From NCBI GenBank assembly GCA_034509925.1, contig CM067535.1, positions 3,357,501 through 3,421,500 on the forward strand: a DNA stretch of 64,000 nucleotides, written 5' to 3'. The translations under genes and the position numbers were made by a program. Below the pieces are notes generated by a model. It had not been told where the DNA came from. It saw only the letters and a program-made list of their open reading frames with translations, and ran no database searches. Positions 1 through 11,295 of this stretch are shown here, piece by piece (positions within the stretch are counted from its first letter, which is position 1; each line of letters starts with the position of its first letter). The stretch is from Hirudinaria manillensis. Taxonomy: Eukaryota; Annelida; Clitellata; Hirudinida; Hirudinidae.

Positions 1-986
1 AAAGTACTGTTTGTCGAAGCTTGGATCGGCCAGTTGACAGAAGGAACCTTGTTATCCAAGGCCGTCTGCCTGAATGAAGCCTGTTGGTTGGTGCTCAAAA
101 TGTCTGATGACGGACCATTAGAAATCGCTGCAGGGGTCTTTCCGGTTTCCCAAGGTGTTGTTGTTTCTGCAGGTTTTTGGGGCGCTTTCAGAGATTCCCA
201 GATGGCTGTGCCCGTGATGATTTGTTTAGATGTTAAGGTAGCTGTGCTATGTTGATCATGATCTAAGTGAGAATCTTTGTGAGAAGCCTCGTTCAGAGCG
301 GGCGGATCGTCGATGATCCAGGCAGTGTCTTGCCTTATCACAGTCTTTCCCCAGCCTTCATTGCTGTTAATGGCCATTGCTATCAACTCTTCCTGGGTCT
401 TTTTGGCCTTGGTGTCCTCAATTGCAATCTGGGTAGGTTGGCTGGAAGCAGCAGAAACAGAGGTACTTGATCCTCCAGGCAAGCCAACGCTTGTTGCGTT
501 ATTACTAGTTTGCTTGTTGGCCACAGCTTCGGCCCATGAACTGGGCCCCCCAGAACCTAAACTTTGATTCGAAGCCAACGAAGTGGAAGCTTGGTTGGTG
601 CAATTGGCCATCGGATTGCCTCGGCTCCATGCTCCAGTTGGCCCGGCACTGGAATTGGTTCCCCATACAGTATTGGCTGGCGGTTGAGGATGATTAGAAG
701 TAAAATTGGAATGGGATCGACTCTCTAATTGCTGAGGTAACATTGAACCATTGGCATTGTTTTGCTGCAGTTGCTGATTTAGAGCTGTGCTCCAGCCCTC
801 AGTGCCTGCATTGGGAACCGGACTTTGATTAACGGAACCCCAACCAGATGTCATGGAATCTTTAGTGTGCCAGGGATTGCTGTCAGATATAGTAGAAGAG
901 TTACTGCCTCCCCACTTTGGACAGTCTAAACCCTGCTTGCTAATTTCTACGCTTCCCGGCCACATAGCTTCCTGACCGGTTGCGTT
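1..986 (-). CDS. GW182/TNRC6 (gawky) internal exon, Argonaute-binding region (partial)
   Basis: One open minus-strand frame of about 328 codons runs from a 3' splice site at 987-988 (tract ttttgctcag) off the window's left edge. It is rich in isolated Trp flanked by Gly, Ser, Thr or Asn: WGTNSSAGPTGAW, SGWGSV, GWSTAL, SSWAEAV. It also holds the ordered motifs GWGKTVIRQDTAW and GTAIWESLK, which match the conserved N-terminal motif of GW182 proteins. GW182 family proteins bind Argonaute through such Trp motifs and recruit the CCR4-NOT and PAN2-PAN3 deadenylases for miRNA silencing in cytoplasmic P bodies. Ser/Asn/Gln-rich disorder around the Trp residues is typical. The UBA, RRM and C-terminal silencing domains would lie left of the window. 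No other family shares this combination, so the call is firm although only one exon is visible. Confidence 0.9.
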
Positions 987-2772
987 CTGAGCAAAAACCC
1001 AAACCAATTGCTTACCTTATGGTACTCTATTTGCTATCTGGCACTGAAAACCAGATATACTTTTTAACTTTTCCAAAATATTGTTTACGTGACACCTTGT
1101 CAGGAATCAAGGCAATGCAAGTGAAAAATCCCTCTATTCTCCCTACAAGTCAATTATACTGCTCAATGCAATTTCAAGATAAATGCAAGATATGATAACC
1201 AATGCAAAATTTTCAAAACATATTACTGTCATCCCTTGCAAGAATCTCAATATTGTAAAACGAAAACAAATCAAATAATAATATTAATTAGTTAAGCAAT
1301 AAAATTCAGATGTTTGCTACTCAAAGAACACATAGTGAACGGGCTGCAAAGCAGACTTAACCTCACCGACATTTGGCATAACAGGACGCGACTTATAGTT
1401 TAGCAAACCCAAAATAAAAACTTACAGTCAAAATGCATTAATGATAAGCATTGCCAAAATCCTAAATTACTAAAGATTGAATAAAGGACAGAGCAGACAG
1501 ACCCTGGCTTTGGAAAGACGATACTTCTCCAATTCAACGACGCTACGAAACAGATCCAATCCAGGTTCAATTCGTAAGATTAACAAAAACTCAACATTAT
1601 AAAAAAAAGTAATTAAAAGTCAGATAAAAAACCAGTACAACAACATCTCCAACTTAAGCAGCCATTTGTAAAATTCTAATTACATATGAGACATGCGCAC
1701 TTCAACAAGCGATAGGTCACGTGAGTTGGCCAGCATAAGCAAATGCAAACTCAATTTTTAAATACGTAATTTATAACCTTAAAATTACTATAAGATTTAA
1801 CAAAATTTTATAATAGTGCACCGAATAAATTGCCAGAGCCAAAAACCCTTGTTGCTCAACATAAAAGACCAAAATAGTAACTAGGCCCAAGCGAATTAGG
1901 GTTCCTTGTTTTAGTAGCGAACGGACGTCGTTTCCCCCACCTGTGATGATGCGGACTTTATTCTTGAAAAAATCGAATAATTGATATATTCAGAATCTAT
2001 CAAACCTCCATATCATAAACAAAAGCTTAGCGATCTTTGACACGGTTATAGGCTCGCGGCCGAGGGATTGCAAAACCATAGGCTGGAATTAAATTTCTTT
2101 CTACTATCGAAGCTTATGTTTAAATTACTAATTACGAACATTGCAAACATGACTCGGAGGATGCAACACCGATACCAGTTTCGAAAGGCGGAGCTCGAGA
2201 ACTGTATGCCAAGATAGCAAACCTCCCCCACCTTTCCATCACTTTTTAGATGTAAATTAAGTCGTGGGACGAAAGTGATAGTCCAATCCGTAAAGGCCAA
2301 AGTCATTCAGAGGAGCATCTGTTTCTCCTCTTCAGCATAAGGCCAAAGAAAATTGCAAAAAACTCTAGTATGAGAATCTAATCATTGGTAACTATTTAAA
2401 GAATGTTTCTTTTTTTTTAATTCAAAGAGTCATGCTCGTGAGAGGTGGTTAAACACTAATGGATGAACATCTTTACATTGATGTGACAAGATTTGTGGTC
2501 ATTCAACAAGCATTTACCAAGCACCTGGTCATGGTTTTTCTCAGATTTACTTGATATCCCATCCATGATCAACATGTATTTGTTCTTTTTTTCTGTAGTT
2601 AACTTTAATTGGGATCACAAACTTCAAAAAAAAAGGAATTAGAATGAAAGATTAAGTTAAAAATGTAAAAAAAACTTAAGCACATTGCTGGCACGTCAGC
2701 ATTTTTGATAACGTAGGTAGGTGGAATCATCAGCTCAATCAAAAAAGTAAATCTTTGTAGATTCCTTTCACT
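987..2772. other. No recognised gene; upstream intron or 5' flank of the GW182 gene
   Basis: AT-rich sequence with no ORF that resembles a protein. A second acceptor-like ttttcag lies about 57 nt upstream of the GW182 exon (near 1054-1060). A small GC-richer patch at about 1900-1960 and another at 2040-2330 could hold a non-coding first exon or promoter of the GW182 gene, but I see no decisive signal. Confidence 0.4.
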
Positions 2773-3291
2773 CTAGGCGCGATTGTAAAGAGCATTGATT
2801 TCATCAATTATTGGCAGATTCCTGTCGTAGCCATTGTGTTCAATTCGTTTGAGATTTTCAATGTAGTCGCTAGGCAGGCCACAGCTGACAGCGCCGCGTA
2901 AGATAACATCCAGATAATGAAATGAAGGTTTGTTATCAGACGGTTCTGCCTTTAGTAGACGGTAAGTTTCGCACTTGATAACTTTGCTGTGAGAGTCCAC
3001 AGCAGCAACTTGAAATCGTTCGTAAATTCCTTTATCAACTGCTTCTTGGGCGTCCAGAAGCGGCAATTCCGACACTTCGACGGACCAGATAGCACCCCAA
3101 ACATGGTCTCCCTGAGATGGTTCTATAGTCGCAACTGCACCAGCCCACTTGTCGGATTTGTGTCCGAATGTCAGACGATAATTGTCGATTCTAGCTATCG
3201 ATTTAAATTTCATGGACTTACAACCGGCAAGCATCATACGTTGACGGAGTAAATTGCTGGCATATGCAAAATAAAACACGCTACCCGACAT
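2773..3291 (-). CDS. GGCT: Gamma-glutamylcyclotransferase (GGCT), single exon
   Basis: 172-residue intronless protein. GGCT converts gamma-glutamyl amino acids to 5-oxoproline and the free amino acid in the cytosolic gamma-glutamyl cycle of glutathione turnover. The N-terminus FYFAYASNLLRQRM is the substrate-binding loop of the GGCT fold (YGSN in most members; here the Gly is Ala). HVWGAIW matches the VWGVVW strand, LLDAQEAVDKGIY carries the glutamate equivalent to the catalytic Glu of human GGCT (LDEQEGV), and GLPSDYIENLKRIEHNGY matches the C-terminal GLPLEYQEKLKAIEPNDY region. The length is slightly below the 188 aa of the human enzyme. The ATG at 3289-3291 is the first Met before the fold. 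Lack of introns beside spliced neighbours could mean an old retrocopy, but the frame is intact. Confidence 0.93.
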   Translation of the reverse strand: MSGSVFYFAYASNLLRQRMMLAGCKSMKFKSIARIDNYRLTFGHKSDKWAGAVATIEPSQGDHVWGAIWSVEVSELPLLDAQEAVDKGIYERFQVAAVDSHSKVIKCETYRLLKAEPSDNKPSFHYLDVILRGAVSCGLPSDYIENLKRIEHNGYDRNLPIIDEINALYNRA

Positions 3292-4053
3292 CTTGCAGTA
3301 TAACGTTGTTTATGATAATATTGTAAAAAAAAAGCTATACATTAAAATTGAACTTTCAACGGATTGATTTGGCGACTTCGATCTTACCGATAACCAAGAA
3401 ATAAAACCGATCATTGTTTTCAATTGAATGTTAAACCGGCTTAATGAAAACTTTTTTATTATTTCAAAGTAACATAAATCTTATGACGGTTCATTGTGCC
3501 GTGCTATTATTGCATTGCAACTTTCTAGTTATTTAAAAAAAATTTTACAATCATTTAAAAATTATCCAATTAAATTTCTGGATAAAGATCAGTGAATCGT
3601 TAAGTTAAACTAAGATGAATTTTGGAAACATCCACCTAAGATTGTCATCGACCAAATAATTTTTAATTTCAAATTGAGAATTTTCTCAGATTTTGTTGAT
3701 TGATGAAGTTTTTTATGCAGTAAATCGAAGTGTTTAGGAGCGAGCTTCAAAAATTCAAAGGGACTTCGATTCGTTATGATTTAGTCCCTGTTTGTGTTTT
3801 TTTTGTCAGAGTCCCTCTTTTATCTCCGAAGCTTACATTTGTGGATAAGTATGCAATATTTCTTCAATGCGATGCTTTAGTTCCGAAAATTTCATTAAAT
3901 GTTAATTCTAATCACCATTAGCTTCCATTTTCTCAATTGGTTACCTAATAAATTATTCAATTTATCTTAATGTATATATTGGTACAAAAAATCAAGGTGA
4001 TATCCTTTTGCAATGATCATATTACCTCTTATTTTTCAGTCAAGCTTATCTAA
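3292..4053. other. Intergenic gap between GGCT and Spindly; holds a splice acceptor
   Basis: AT-rich, with no convincing ORF. The acceptor ttatttttcag ends at 4039, so an untranslated Spindly exon is expected upstream. All three frames of the sequence after that acceptor hit stop codons before or just after 4054, so coding must begin at the ATG of 4054. The likely divergent promoters of GGCT (-) and Spindly (+) lie here, but I see no clear TATA box. Confidence 0.45.
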
Positions 4054-7000
4054 ATGAATTCTAAAGAACAGTGTCAATGTGATCACGCCCAGGAGCTCGA
4101 GAAAGCCTTCCTGGTGATATCTCAATTGCAAGAAACAAATGCCAGCATTCAATCAAACATTGAGGCTGTGCTTGTTGAGGGAGATAGAAAAATTTCTGTA
4201 GGTTTCAATTTAAGAAAAATTTCAAAATATAATTTCTAAATTTTATTTGATTTCTGATGTTTAGCTGCTGGAGCAAGAGAAGCATGACATGGAGTTGAGA
4301 ATATCACGTCAGGCCATGATGGCTCAGAGCTACCAAGATGACCTGGAAGCATTGCAGAGAGAACTCAGTCTGGATAAGAAAAATGCTATTAGGGAGATGG
4401 AATCAAAAATGTATGAGATGGCCACCAAGCACAAACTGGAGCTTTCAAACATGGAGGGAGATCTGGAAAGGGCAAAGGTCATTGAAGCAGAAATGTTGGA
4501 ACAGAATTCCAGACTGGAAGACATGATAGAGAAGATGAAGGCTCAGCTGAAGGCCAAAGAATTGGAAAATATTTCCGGTGAAAGTTTTACCACTGGGTCA
4601 TCAGAAGAGATGGAAGCGCTTAAAAGGGACAATGTAAGTTTAATTGTTACAATGTATTGTTTGGAAAATAATATTTTGTAAAGGATAAATTCATGTAGTA
4701 TAATTCATTATATGTCTAACGAAGATTTCAATTTATGACATATTTGTCTTTAATACCTTGTATTGCATCTATCAATTTACATGTAGCATAACATGAAAGT
4801 AGTCGTCAATGATAACAATGCATCCTTATCAATGTGTTAATCCAGCTTTTATTATAACAGATCTAACCCTAGTAATCTCAAATCTTAAAATAAGTCTTAT
4901 ACTTAACTGAAATCTCCCTCTAGTTTATTACCTTGGATTAGTTTAAAATTTGTTTTCCGTTGCAATCTTTTTGAGACACGAGGAATCTCTGTTGCAGTTG
5001 ACAATTCTGGAGGAAAACTGTCTGCTGCAGTCCCGACTGGAAAGAATGGAGGAGCAGATGGGGACGTGGAAGAATCGAGTTTCTGCAAAAGACTCAGAGC
5101 TATCGAAGTTGGCCTGTGAGAGTGTCACCTACTTCAATGAGAACGAGGTGTGCACTATGTCGTGTTGCATTTTATTCTCATTTAGTCAATCTTTAGAGTG
5201 CCTTACGAGCCCTCATAGAATGTTAGCAGCTATGCCAACCTGCTTGTGGATTGTGGAACACAACAGTTTATTTATTACTAGAGTTTTTCTTTTAAGCTTT
5301 TGTACATTTAGAAAATATTGTTTTGCTGCTTTTGCTGTTATACATTGGCAGGTGAAGGTGTTAATCAAATTAATAGCAAATTAATAATGGCCGATTAAAA
5401 GCATGTTTCCCCCCCCCAAATCTTTGCAGAGATTGAAGGAAAAGATAAAGGATCTTCAAGTTGAACTGGAAATGGTGATGATGCAGTCCAACAAGAGACA
5501 GGCCAAAGGGAACTCCCTGTTTGCAGAGGTTATTATTTGATACCTGCAACAAATCTTTTTGAGCATTTTTAAATCTTACATTGACTATAGATCAAAAACT
5601 AAAGTCATGTCTTCGTTTGTAATCAACATTTGTCATTCCACTAATGATAATAACTCAATTTCAAGCTTTTGAATTTATCTCTAGTGGTGATGGTTAAGGG
5701 TTTTAGCTCTTGTGGTTTCCATCCAAGTGATACATCCAAGTCATCCGAACACATTTTTCCAGGTGGAAGACCGAAGAGTGGAGGCCGAGAAGCAGTTGAT
5801 TGACATCAGAATCGAGAACGACTCCCTCAGGAAACAGCTGAAGATCACCAGAGACAGTCTCAACCAAGCCAAAGTAAATAATTAAAAATAATCAATTAAT
5901 AAATTACTGAGTCACTATTATTATTATAATTTATTATTTAGTTAAATATTCGACCCTTCTTTCCCCATGTTGGATATATTTAATGCACTCAAGGGCAGTT
6001 CTGAAGCATTGTATGCATTGTATTCGTGACAAATTGCAATCTTTTTAATTCAAACTAAGAGTTTCTATCGCTGCAGAAATGCATTCTGTTTCAAAATCGA
6101 GACGATTTTAAGTTAAGCCTAAAATCCGACTTAAATTTCAGATGCAACTGTCGGTCAAGTGGGACATCAGGTCTGCCATGGAGTACAAGAGCAGACTGGA
6201 AACTGTCAGAGCGGAGAACACGAAACTGATCGAGGAAAACAGGTTGCTCAACTACAAGGTCAAGGCCGTCAAGGAGGAGGAGGTTAGCTGCTTGTAACGA
6301 TTATAATCGTTAAATAACAATATTAATAGTATAAGTTAATAATCATAAGTTAATAATAATAAGTTAATGTGTTTAATTAATACCAATTGTTCTATTATTA
6401 TTTAGTTCTGTTCGTCAATAAGATAACTAATGATTCGATGACATATCATAACTTAAATGCTACATTTGTCCATATCTGCCTATCTTTGGACCAGCTATAG
6501 ATTAATGCTCCTACCTTATCTAACCATAACCTTTGCTTATCTTTTCCAGCAAAGCATGAAATCAGTTGCTCTTCAGAGGGAAAGGTCTGATGTGCCAGAA
6601 GTCAGGAGATATCAGATCCTATTTGAGTCAAGCGAGTAAGTGAAGGTGGGGGGGTCTATAGTACCTAACGCACTCAGATCCTTAACCCTACCCAGACCCT
6701 ACAACTCTTCTTCATGACTCTGCATTTATGAATATATGGCAAACTGGTAAAGCTTGCACATGCGAGTTGTCTTTTGCCTGTCACTTTTCCAGGTGCCAGT
6801 AAGAAAGGTTGCAGGGGATGGAGATTTTGAAATTATAGATAATTTTTGCCTTGGAAGCTAATCCCATGTCATGTTGGTCAGCATTTATGAATGCCTTTAA
6901 CTTAGGCTTGCAGTCCAACAGCCACTTGCTCATGGATTTTGAACTTTTTTTTGTTCACATTTTAAAAGGAAAAAACTCAGGGATTTGACCAACGTCCTGG

Positions 7001-8203
7001 AAAAGAAGACGACGACCCTCCACCTGATCGAGAACAGACTGAGGGATTCGGAGTCTGCTCTGCTGTCGGCCAAGCAGGAGTTGTACAATGTCAACTCAGA
7101 GAAGGACAAATTCAAGAGGAAACTTGATGACCTCATTAGCAAGTATGAACCAGGTGGGAATCCAGGAATTATCCATCAACTCCAACTGCGGCTTTTCTTC
7201 CCGAAGTTTTTAAATATTAGCCAACTTCTAATTGCTCGGCAAATAGCCTGCTCTCCTAAATTCGCTGGTCGTGTTCGTTCGACAGAAATTGCATTTATTT
7301 GCAGATAATCAGGAGCCTCAGAAACAGAAAAAGGTCGAGTACCACACCGAGAAACTGAACTTTGCCTCTCGAAAGAAGTTCCAACAAACAGCAACCGTGG
7401 CGGAAGTTGACGCCTCCTTTGCCCCCACTGAAGCTTCACTCGTCGATCCCCCCACGGCCCCCACCGGCGTGCCAAAGTCGTCTCGGCTGTCGACAGATCC
7501 TTCCCTCGAGTCCGGGTCGAGTGCAGTGAACGCGGGTCGCAAAAGCGTTTCCTCTCGCTCGAAGGATGCGATCGAACCTCTGAAGGTTTCAGTTTCGAAT
7601 AAACAAGAGAAGAATCGAGAGATTTTAAGCCGACTTGGTGGAAATAACGAGAAAAACGGTGCTTTGGAGGAGCATTGCAAGAGCAATGGTGATCTCAACA
7701 GGAATGCCAGTGAACCTGAAAGAAAGGTCACACAAGTACAACGTCATAAAAGGTCAAGTGATGTCCCAAGTATGGTGACATCGCTTGACAAGGAGAACTC
7801 AAGCGTCTTGGAAGTTTCTTCCGAGAAGGAACAGCATCGCCAGGAGTCGGAAAAGAGGGCGGAGGAATCGAACAACGTCTTGAGTCTCCACGATGAACTC
7901 GCCATGTTCGCATACACTCCTGGGGTGATGAAAGAATATGATTCCATCTCCCAAGATGAAGCCAACAACAACGATGATGATGGTGAAGAATGTGGAAGTG
8001 AAAATCACATCCTGAAAGATTCCAGCAAGCCTAATATTTGTCCTGAGCAGCCTGACAATGTAAAACTAATAAAGGATTCAATTGGCACAAAGATCATTCC
8101 TTCAAATCCCATTTCAGACCTCATCATGTCTGTTGAACCAAACCCAACTTCTGATGCGACGTATGACAAAAAGAAAAACGTAGACGCCTGCAAAACCCAG
8201 TAA
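4054..8203 (+). CDS. Spindly: Spindly, kinetochore dynein-dynactin adaptor (9 coding exons)
   Basis: Spliced model: 4054-4197, 4265-4633, 4998-5147, 5430-5528, 5763-5873, 6142-6282, 6550-6635, 6969-7153, 7305-8203. All junctions are GT-AG, the total is 2184 nt, giving 727 aa (human Spindly is 605). Spindly links the RZZ complex at unattached kinetochores to dynein-dynactin. The decisive signal is the Spindly box KGNSLFAE/VEDRR, split across the 5528/5763 junction, which contacts the dynactin pointed end. The first eight exons are almost continuous coiled coil; the last codes for an acidic, Ser-rich disordered tail. The protein ends in CKTQ, a CaaX box of the farnesylated type (human Spindly ends CPQQ); farnesylation is known to be needed for RZZ binding. 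An in-frame TAA directly precedes the ATG. The N-terminal helix lacks a clear AAxxG dynein CC1 box. Exon borders are by eye; phases agree throughout. Confidence 0.92.
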
Positions 8204-8521
8204 AAATCCTGCTGTTACTCCATTATGATTGTTCACCATCTTTTTGATGCTCCAAACATTACCTTTGTAAATTCAAGTTTTTGCTTCTTCTACTTTGTTT
8301 ATAGGAGTTTCTGTCTGTTTTGTTGAGAGCTGTTTTGTAATCAAATTGGTCGAGAAGTTGGCAGTGCTTAAAACGTACACTTACGCAAGTGATTTGGATA
8401 ATTTATTTGGCAGTGCAAAACATTGATGAGACTATAAACCCTAAATGCAAGATGCATTCTAACGAAACACGTGTTAACGAATTTAATGTTAAAAAGGCTT
8501 CGACGATGCACAGCCAACGAG
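8204..8521. other. Gap between convergent Spindly and RD3-like genes
   Basis: About 320 nt containing both 3' ends. No canonical AATAAA is seen on the plus strand within it, so the Spindly 3' UTR may overlap the RD3-like gene or use a variant signal. No other feature seen. Confidence 0.4.
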
Positions 8522-9957
8522 TCATTCTTTGTCACTTGGCATGACTGCGGCTCTCGAACTGGGTCTGATTTTCAAGTTCGACCAACTAGAGACCATCCTG
8601 GTCTCGGGAGTTTTCTCGCCTCTGGACTCCCCCTCCAGAGATCTAGAGATGAACGATCTTGTCAGGACGGGCCATCGGCTTTTCCCTCTCGAGTGGTGAA
8701 GTTTCCTGGAGAATGGCTTGCTTTTTGCAGCAACTTGCTCTCTCTGTGCCACTATGTTGATGACGATCTTGTGCACACCTCTGAGGAAGTCCTCTGACGA
8801 CGATAACATTTCAGAACAGTCTTCGGGTACAGATGGGCGCAAGAAGAGATCGTTTCGTGCGAGTTTGTGACCGTCCATTTCGTGCTGATTTGACTTGTCT
8901 GCCTCGAGGTCGGATTTGGTTTCTTTGCTCAACGAATTCTTGCCTTGCAAAACTCTGGATGGGGAAAGCTTTGCGAAGAAACTCGAGCTCGCTTTGCCGC
9001 GATGATGGTCGTCAATGCCAGAGGATGAAATAAGATTTTCCAACGAAGTATTCGTTGAAGTAAAGGACACACTTTCATTATTATAGCAGTCGGTCTCAAT
9101 CGATTTAGAGATCTGCGCAGCACCGCAAACGTCAACATTGTCGACCAGTTTGTTTTGTTTCTGTCGATCCCACGTATCATGCACGACCTAAGAGACGGAA
9201 ATTTGTAATTTTAATAAATGCGAAATGAGAGGTTTAGCAACTTTGAAAAATATTTTGTGAAGTCATTTAAGAAAAGTCAATAATCAGTCTAATACGGATA
9301 GATTTACGTTCGAAGAATGGTTTGACTTTCCTATTTAGGTTGGATCTTTTTTTTGAAGTTTCATCTGACCTCGAAAGCTTTGAGGACAAGACCGCACTCG
9401 GCAGATGTCAGGGTCAAGCAAAGATTTTCAATATCGGAGAAGAGCCTTTGCTGGTTAGTCAGAGTGACGCTATTGCTTCCGGTTTCGTCGACGGAAAATT
9501 GCAAACTTGACTTTGGAGAGCTGCGTAAGGATGAAGATGTGCTTGTTTTAAGCCAACTGTAGTCTACTCGAACAGTATCGTGGACATTTTTCTCAGCTTC
9601 CAACCTGAGTTGCCTGCTTTCTAGTTCTTTCAGCTATTGATTGAAAATCACGAACAATTCCGCAAATATTTCCAAACCGGTTTTCGACTAGTTCAATCTA
9701 CACATCTCGATAAAATTCAGATCTTGTCATTTTTATGATCTGACAAATGTATGACAAAACGTCGATAAATGACTGATATAAAATCTCAGTTCGTTCGTTG
9801 AATAATGTAGGTTCCTTACCATGTAACGTATTTCGTTCAAGATGGCTTCTACCAGAACGAATCCAGCAGAATCGGTCCTGCTTTGAGTCATGCTACTCTT
9901 GACCATTCTCCTTCTATATTGCTCCTTCAAGTTCGATATTGACATGGCCATATTCAT
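8522..9957 (-). CDS. RD3-like protein (retinal degeneration 3 family), 3 exons
   Basis: Minus-strand model 9957-9820, 9633-9370, 9187-8522: 1068 nt, 355 aa, all introns phase 0. RD3 in vertebrates binds photoreceptor guanylate cyclases, blocks their basal activity and helps them traffic. The family match lies in exons 1-2: AGFVLVEAILNEIRYM aligns with the AEMVLETLMMEL helix, followed by a basic KELESRQLR helix, the diagnostic VDYSWLKTS, and FSDIENLCLTLTSAECG, which corresponds to the second helical segment of RD3 with its conserved Cys. Exon 3 is Ser-rich and not recognisable. The frame stays open upstream to an ATG at 10128, so the start is uncertain; 9957 was chosen because it leaves an RD3-length N-terminus. 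The donor after 9370 (gtcaga) is non-ideal. Its role in an invertebrate is unknown; guanylate cyclase regulation is only inference. Confidence 0.8.
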
Positions 9958-11295
9958 CCATATATGTGAAACAGATGTGACGTCGAAGTTGATTAAACTT
10001 ATAATGAGACAGACTGTCTTTATCGAATCGCAAAGATAAGTACGGAACATAAATTTTACGATGAACTCTGAAAACGTCATACGAGTCACAGGTGCGCGCG
10101 TGCTCTGCAGGTATCTGGAGCAGTCCATCTGACTCCGTCGTCATCTAGAGAAAGCATAGAAGGTGGATGCGCAGGTATAGCAACATCTTGGATGGATTTC
10201 CATTGCAAACGTGAATGGAAATGAATGGAAGAACAAGCGAATGATTGATATGAATGATAATCTAGTATCATCCTAAGTGCGTAAGTGCCAGCTGAAGTTA
10301 GCGGAGACAATTTGCTTGCGTGCTTCGTAGGCCATTATTGATGTCATTTTTCTAAATAAAAAATAAATCTTTGTCAATCAAAACAAAAAATTGAAAAAAG
10401 AAGGAATCTTCTCAAATTTAATTCCAAAATAAAAATCAATCCTGCCTGGACTGAGCAAAGACCATTAAGATTCAGGTAGCTAAATATAATTTCATTCCGA
10501 GAACTGACATTTTACGGCATTCAAAGCCTAATAAGAAATAAGAATTAAATACTAACATTCATACTTAACGCGAACCAAAAGGAACGTATGGTGAACCTGA
10601 AAATGATTTTGGAATTTTCGGTGTTTTGAACAATAAACAAAATATGAAAAAAAAAACAACCGAAACAATGTTTATACTTTTATTTTTCTGAAGAAGAATT
10701 ATAATTTTAATATTTTAAATTGAAGGAGTTAGTTTGAATGAATGGATTATTATAATTGGACTTTTATGATAATAACGTCTCCATGACAATCGCTTCATGT
10801 GACGCTGAATTTCTACGCTTATAGTTCAATTCATTCAATATCAGATGATCAACATAACTACCATAATAATTTAATAGAAAATTTAGCAGTTTCAATTCAT
10901 TAAAAAATCAAAAATTGGGAACTAATATTAGCTATGAGAAGATTTATGAGGCGCCAGACAACTTAATTCCACGCTCGTTTGTAAACGTCGATAAAAAGAT
11001 CAGACGGTCGTCAATAAATTAATTTGTTGCCCTCAGTAATGTAACAAATATACGAATCATTCGTAACGGATTATAGTATTGAGTCAAGCTTGATTAATGA
11101 AGTCACTGAGAGATTAATCATTCATTTACTGATTAAACAATCAAACGAGCTTAACTTGTAATTAGTTAACCCCAAATGACGAAGATAAATATTAGATAAA
11201 TGTAAATATTGTTTGACATTATCGCAAAATAGTGACACTTTTAAGGAAAGGAAACGTTTTAAAGTACTACCAGTCTTCATAACTTGAGACTAAAA
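9958..11295. other. Intergenic region between the RD3-like gene and the first PAN/ILEI gene
   Basis: AT-rich sequence that should contain both upstream regions. The RD3-like frame remains open to 10128, so a longer N-terminus or 5' UTR exon may extend to about 10.15 kb. No repeats, RNA genes or recognisable coding seen between 10.3 and 11.3 kb. An AT-rich TTTTAAAG about 40 nt upstream of the ATG at 11296 is a weak core-promoter candidate. Confidence 0.4.

Noticed and set aside
1009..1060. A 28-nt micro-exon and 29-nt intron upstream of the GW182 exon (gtaagc ... tttgctcag with an earlier ttttcag)
   Set aside because: Both are too short to be credible. The nearer acceptor at 987-988 with its own pyrimidine tract explains the exon start.
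2046..2306. Minus-strand 86-codon ORF in the GW182 upstream region
   Set aside because: Composition and residues resemble no family, and no splice signals link it to the GW182 exon.
4330..4524. Antisense ORF within Spindly exon 2
   Set aside because: Shadow of an A/G-rich coiled-coil exon; Ser/Leu-rich low complexity with no support.
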